Assembly: GCA_002422945.1 (NCBI GenBank)
Contig: DITW01000004.1
Span: 6,612 to 12,307, forward strand
Direction: 5' to 3'
DNA: 5,696 nucleotides
From: Sphingomonadales bacterium UBA6174
GTDB taxonomy: Bacteria > Pseudomonadota > Alphaproteobacteria > Sphingomonadales > Sphingomonadaceae
Below, piece by piece: positions 5,329 to 5,696 of this stretch. The translations under genes were made by a program, and so were the position numbers. The stretch's first letter is position 1; each line of letters opens with the position of its first letter. Under the pieces are notes generated by a model that did not search any database, was not told the DNA's origin, and saw only the letters and a program-made list of their open reading frames with translations.

Positions 5329-5499
5329 ATGACCGCTAAACGGATGAACGCAGCAGAATTCGACGCAGGCGAGGACATGGGCGATGATGTCGATTGGTCA
5401 AAAGCCACCCGCCCCGGACAGGCCAAACAACGGGTCAACATCGACTTCCCGCTGCCGATGCTGCAACAACTCGACCAAGAAGCACCTTCTGAGGAGTGA
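5329..5499 (+). CDS. BrnA/CopG-like antitoxin, apparently C-terminally truncated
   Basis: This 56-residue protein resembles the BrnA/CopG-type antitoxins that start with an acidic MNAAEFDAGED-like segment (residues 6-16), then DWSKATRPGQ (21-30), then the RHH beta strand and first helix QRVNIDFPLPMLQQLDQEA (33-51). Intact relatives continue with a helix of the RLGVTRQSLIKVWIAERL type; here the protein instead ends APSEE, so the second RHH helix is missing and dimer formation or DNA binding is doubtful. The start at 5329 follows a near-perfect AAGGAGG (5313-5319) at 9 nt; an in-frame ATG at 5272 lacks such a site. No BrnT or other toxin gene is visible beside it. It is either a decaying orphan antitoxin or a short variant. 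The family assignment comes from memory of the motif. Confidence 0.55.
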   Translation: MTAKRMNAAEFDAGEDMGDDVDWSKATRPGQAKQRVNIDFPLPMLQQLDQEAPSEE

Positions 5500-5520
5500 T
5501 GGGAAATATGCCCGCTTTTA

Positions 5521-5536
5521 AGACCTCAGACCTCAG
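5521..5536. repeat. Short 7-bp tandem repeat between convergent genes
   Basis: AGACCTC is repeated twice plus AG (5521-5536), between the antitoxin stop at 5499 and the stop of the minus-strand gene at 5538. It may be a slippage duplication or a junction scar. No function is evident. Confidence 0.4.
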
Positions 5537-5537
5537 C

Positions 5538-5696
5538 CTAACTTCTTGATGACTCCGTATTGGGCGGCGGCACTTTCACGCCACTCCCGCCCGTTGGAGG
5601 CGTCATATTTCCACCACCTATTACCGGCTTATACCCCCCTTGAACGGCTGGCTTCCATCCCCTCTCTTGTGGTCGATAGCCCTCACTGATCTGTAA
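5538..5696 (-). CDS. C-terminal end of a small GYxP-repeat hypothetical protein (5' end outside window)
   Basis: The minus strand is open from the window edge to a TAG at 5538-5540, giving the last 52 residues of a protein. It contains repeated aromatic-Pro motifs EGYRP, RGWKP and GGYKP (about residues 5-24 of the visible part), then a Gly/Pro-rich tail, TPPTGGSGVKVPPPN. This GYxP...GGYxP...PP-GSGVK-PP pattern is one I recognise from small uncharacterised bacterial proteins. The pattern makes a chance open frame less likely. The only internal ATG would leave 22 residues, so the start is beyond the edge. The function is unknown. The gene is convergent with the antitoxin-like gene. Confidence 0.5.
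   Translation of the reverse strand, partial: LQISEGYRPQERGWKPAVQGGYKPVIGGGNMTPPTGGSGVKVPPPNTESSRS

Noticed and set aside
1..5696. CRISPR array, tRNA, rRNA or insertion sequence
   Set aside because: No regularly spaced repeats, cloverleaf, rRNA motifs or transposase-like protein are visible anywhere in the window.

Overview
The window looks like chromosomal DNA from an alphaproteobacterium, most likely a sphingomonad (Sphingomonadales). The basis is a DUF1013/TrcR-type regulator (an alphaproteobacterial family), an alphaproteobacterial-style L28, a secreted phytase-like esterase, a sphingomonad-style glycine-zipper protein and a UvrC with the extended N-terminus common in this class. Base composition is moderately GC-rich, apart from one AT-rich island after uvrC.

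Layout. Positions 1-21 hold part of a dispersed repeat. trcR (76-741, minus) and rpmB (990-1283, plus) are divergent and share a 248-bp intergenic region full of small repeats, dyads and a terminator-like leader hairpin. rpmB converges on a phytase-like esterase gene (1360-2355, minus), with a strong bidirectional terminator with a GCAA tetraloop between them. A 206-bp gap leads to a small secreted glycine-zipper protein gene (2562-2993, plus). After a leader carrying a 12-bp tandem palindromic repeat comes uvrC (3166-5103, plus), complete with all recognisable catalytic and cluster-binding residues.

The last 600 bp looks like accessory DNA. An AT-rich spacer with a 15-bp dyad and a possible small RNA ends in a strong bidirectional terminator (5230-5263). 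It is followed by a short RHH/BrnA-like antitoxin that appears C-terminally truncated and has no visible toxin partner. At the right edge is the 3' end of a minus-strand gene whose product carries repeated GYxP-like motifs.

The genes do not form one pathway. They cover cell-cycle regulation (trcR), translation (rpmB), an exported hydrolase-like protein, an envelope or periplasmic glycine-zipper protein and nucleotide excision repair (uvrC). No complete novel system is visible. The most useful leads are the trcR/rpmB intergenic region, the uvrC leader repeat, the candidate sRNA, and the truncated antitoxin next to the GYxP gene.
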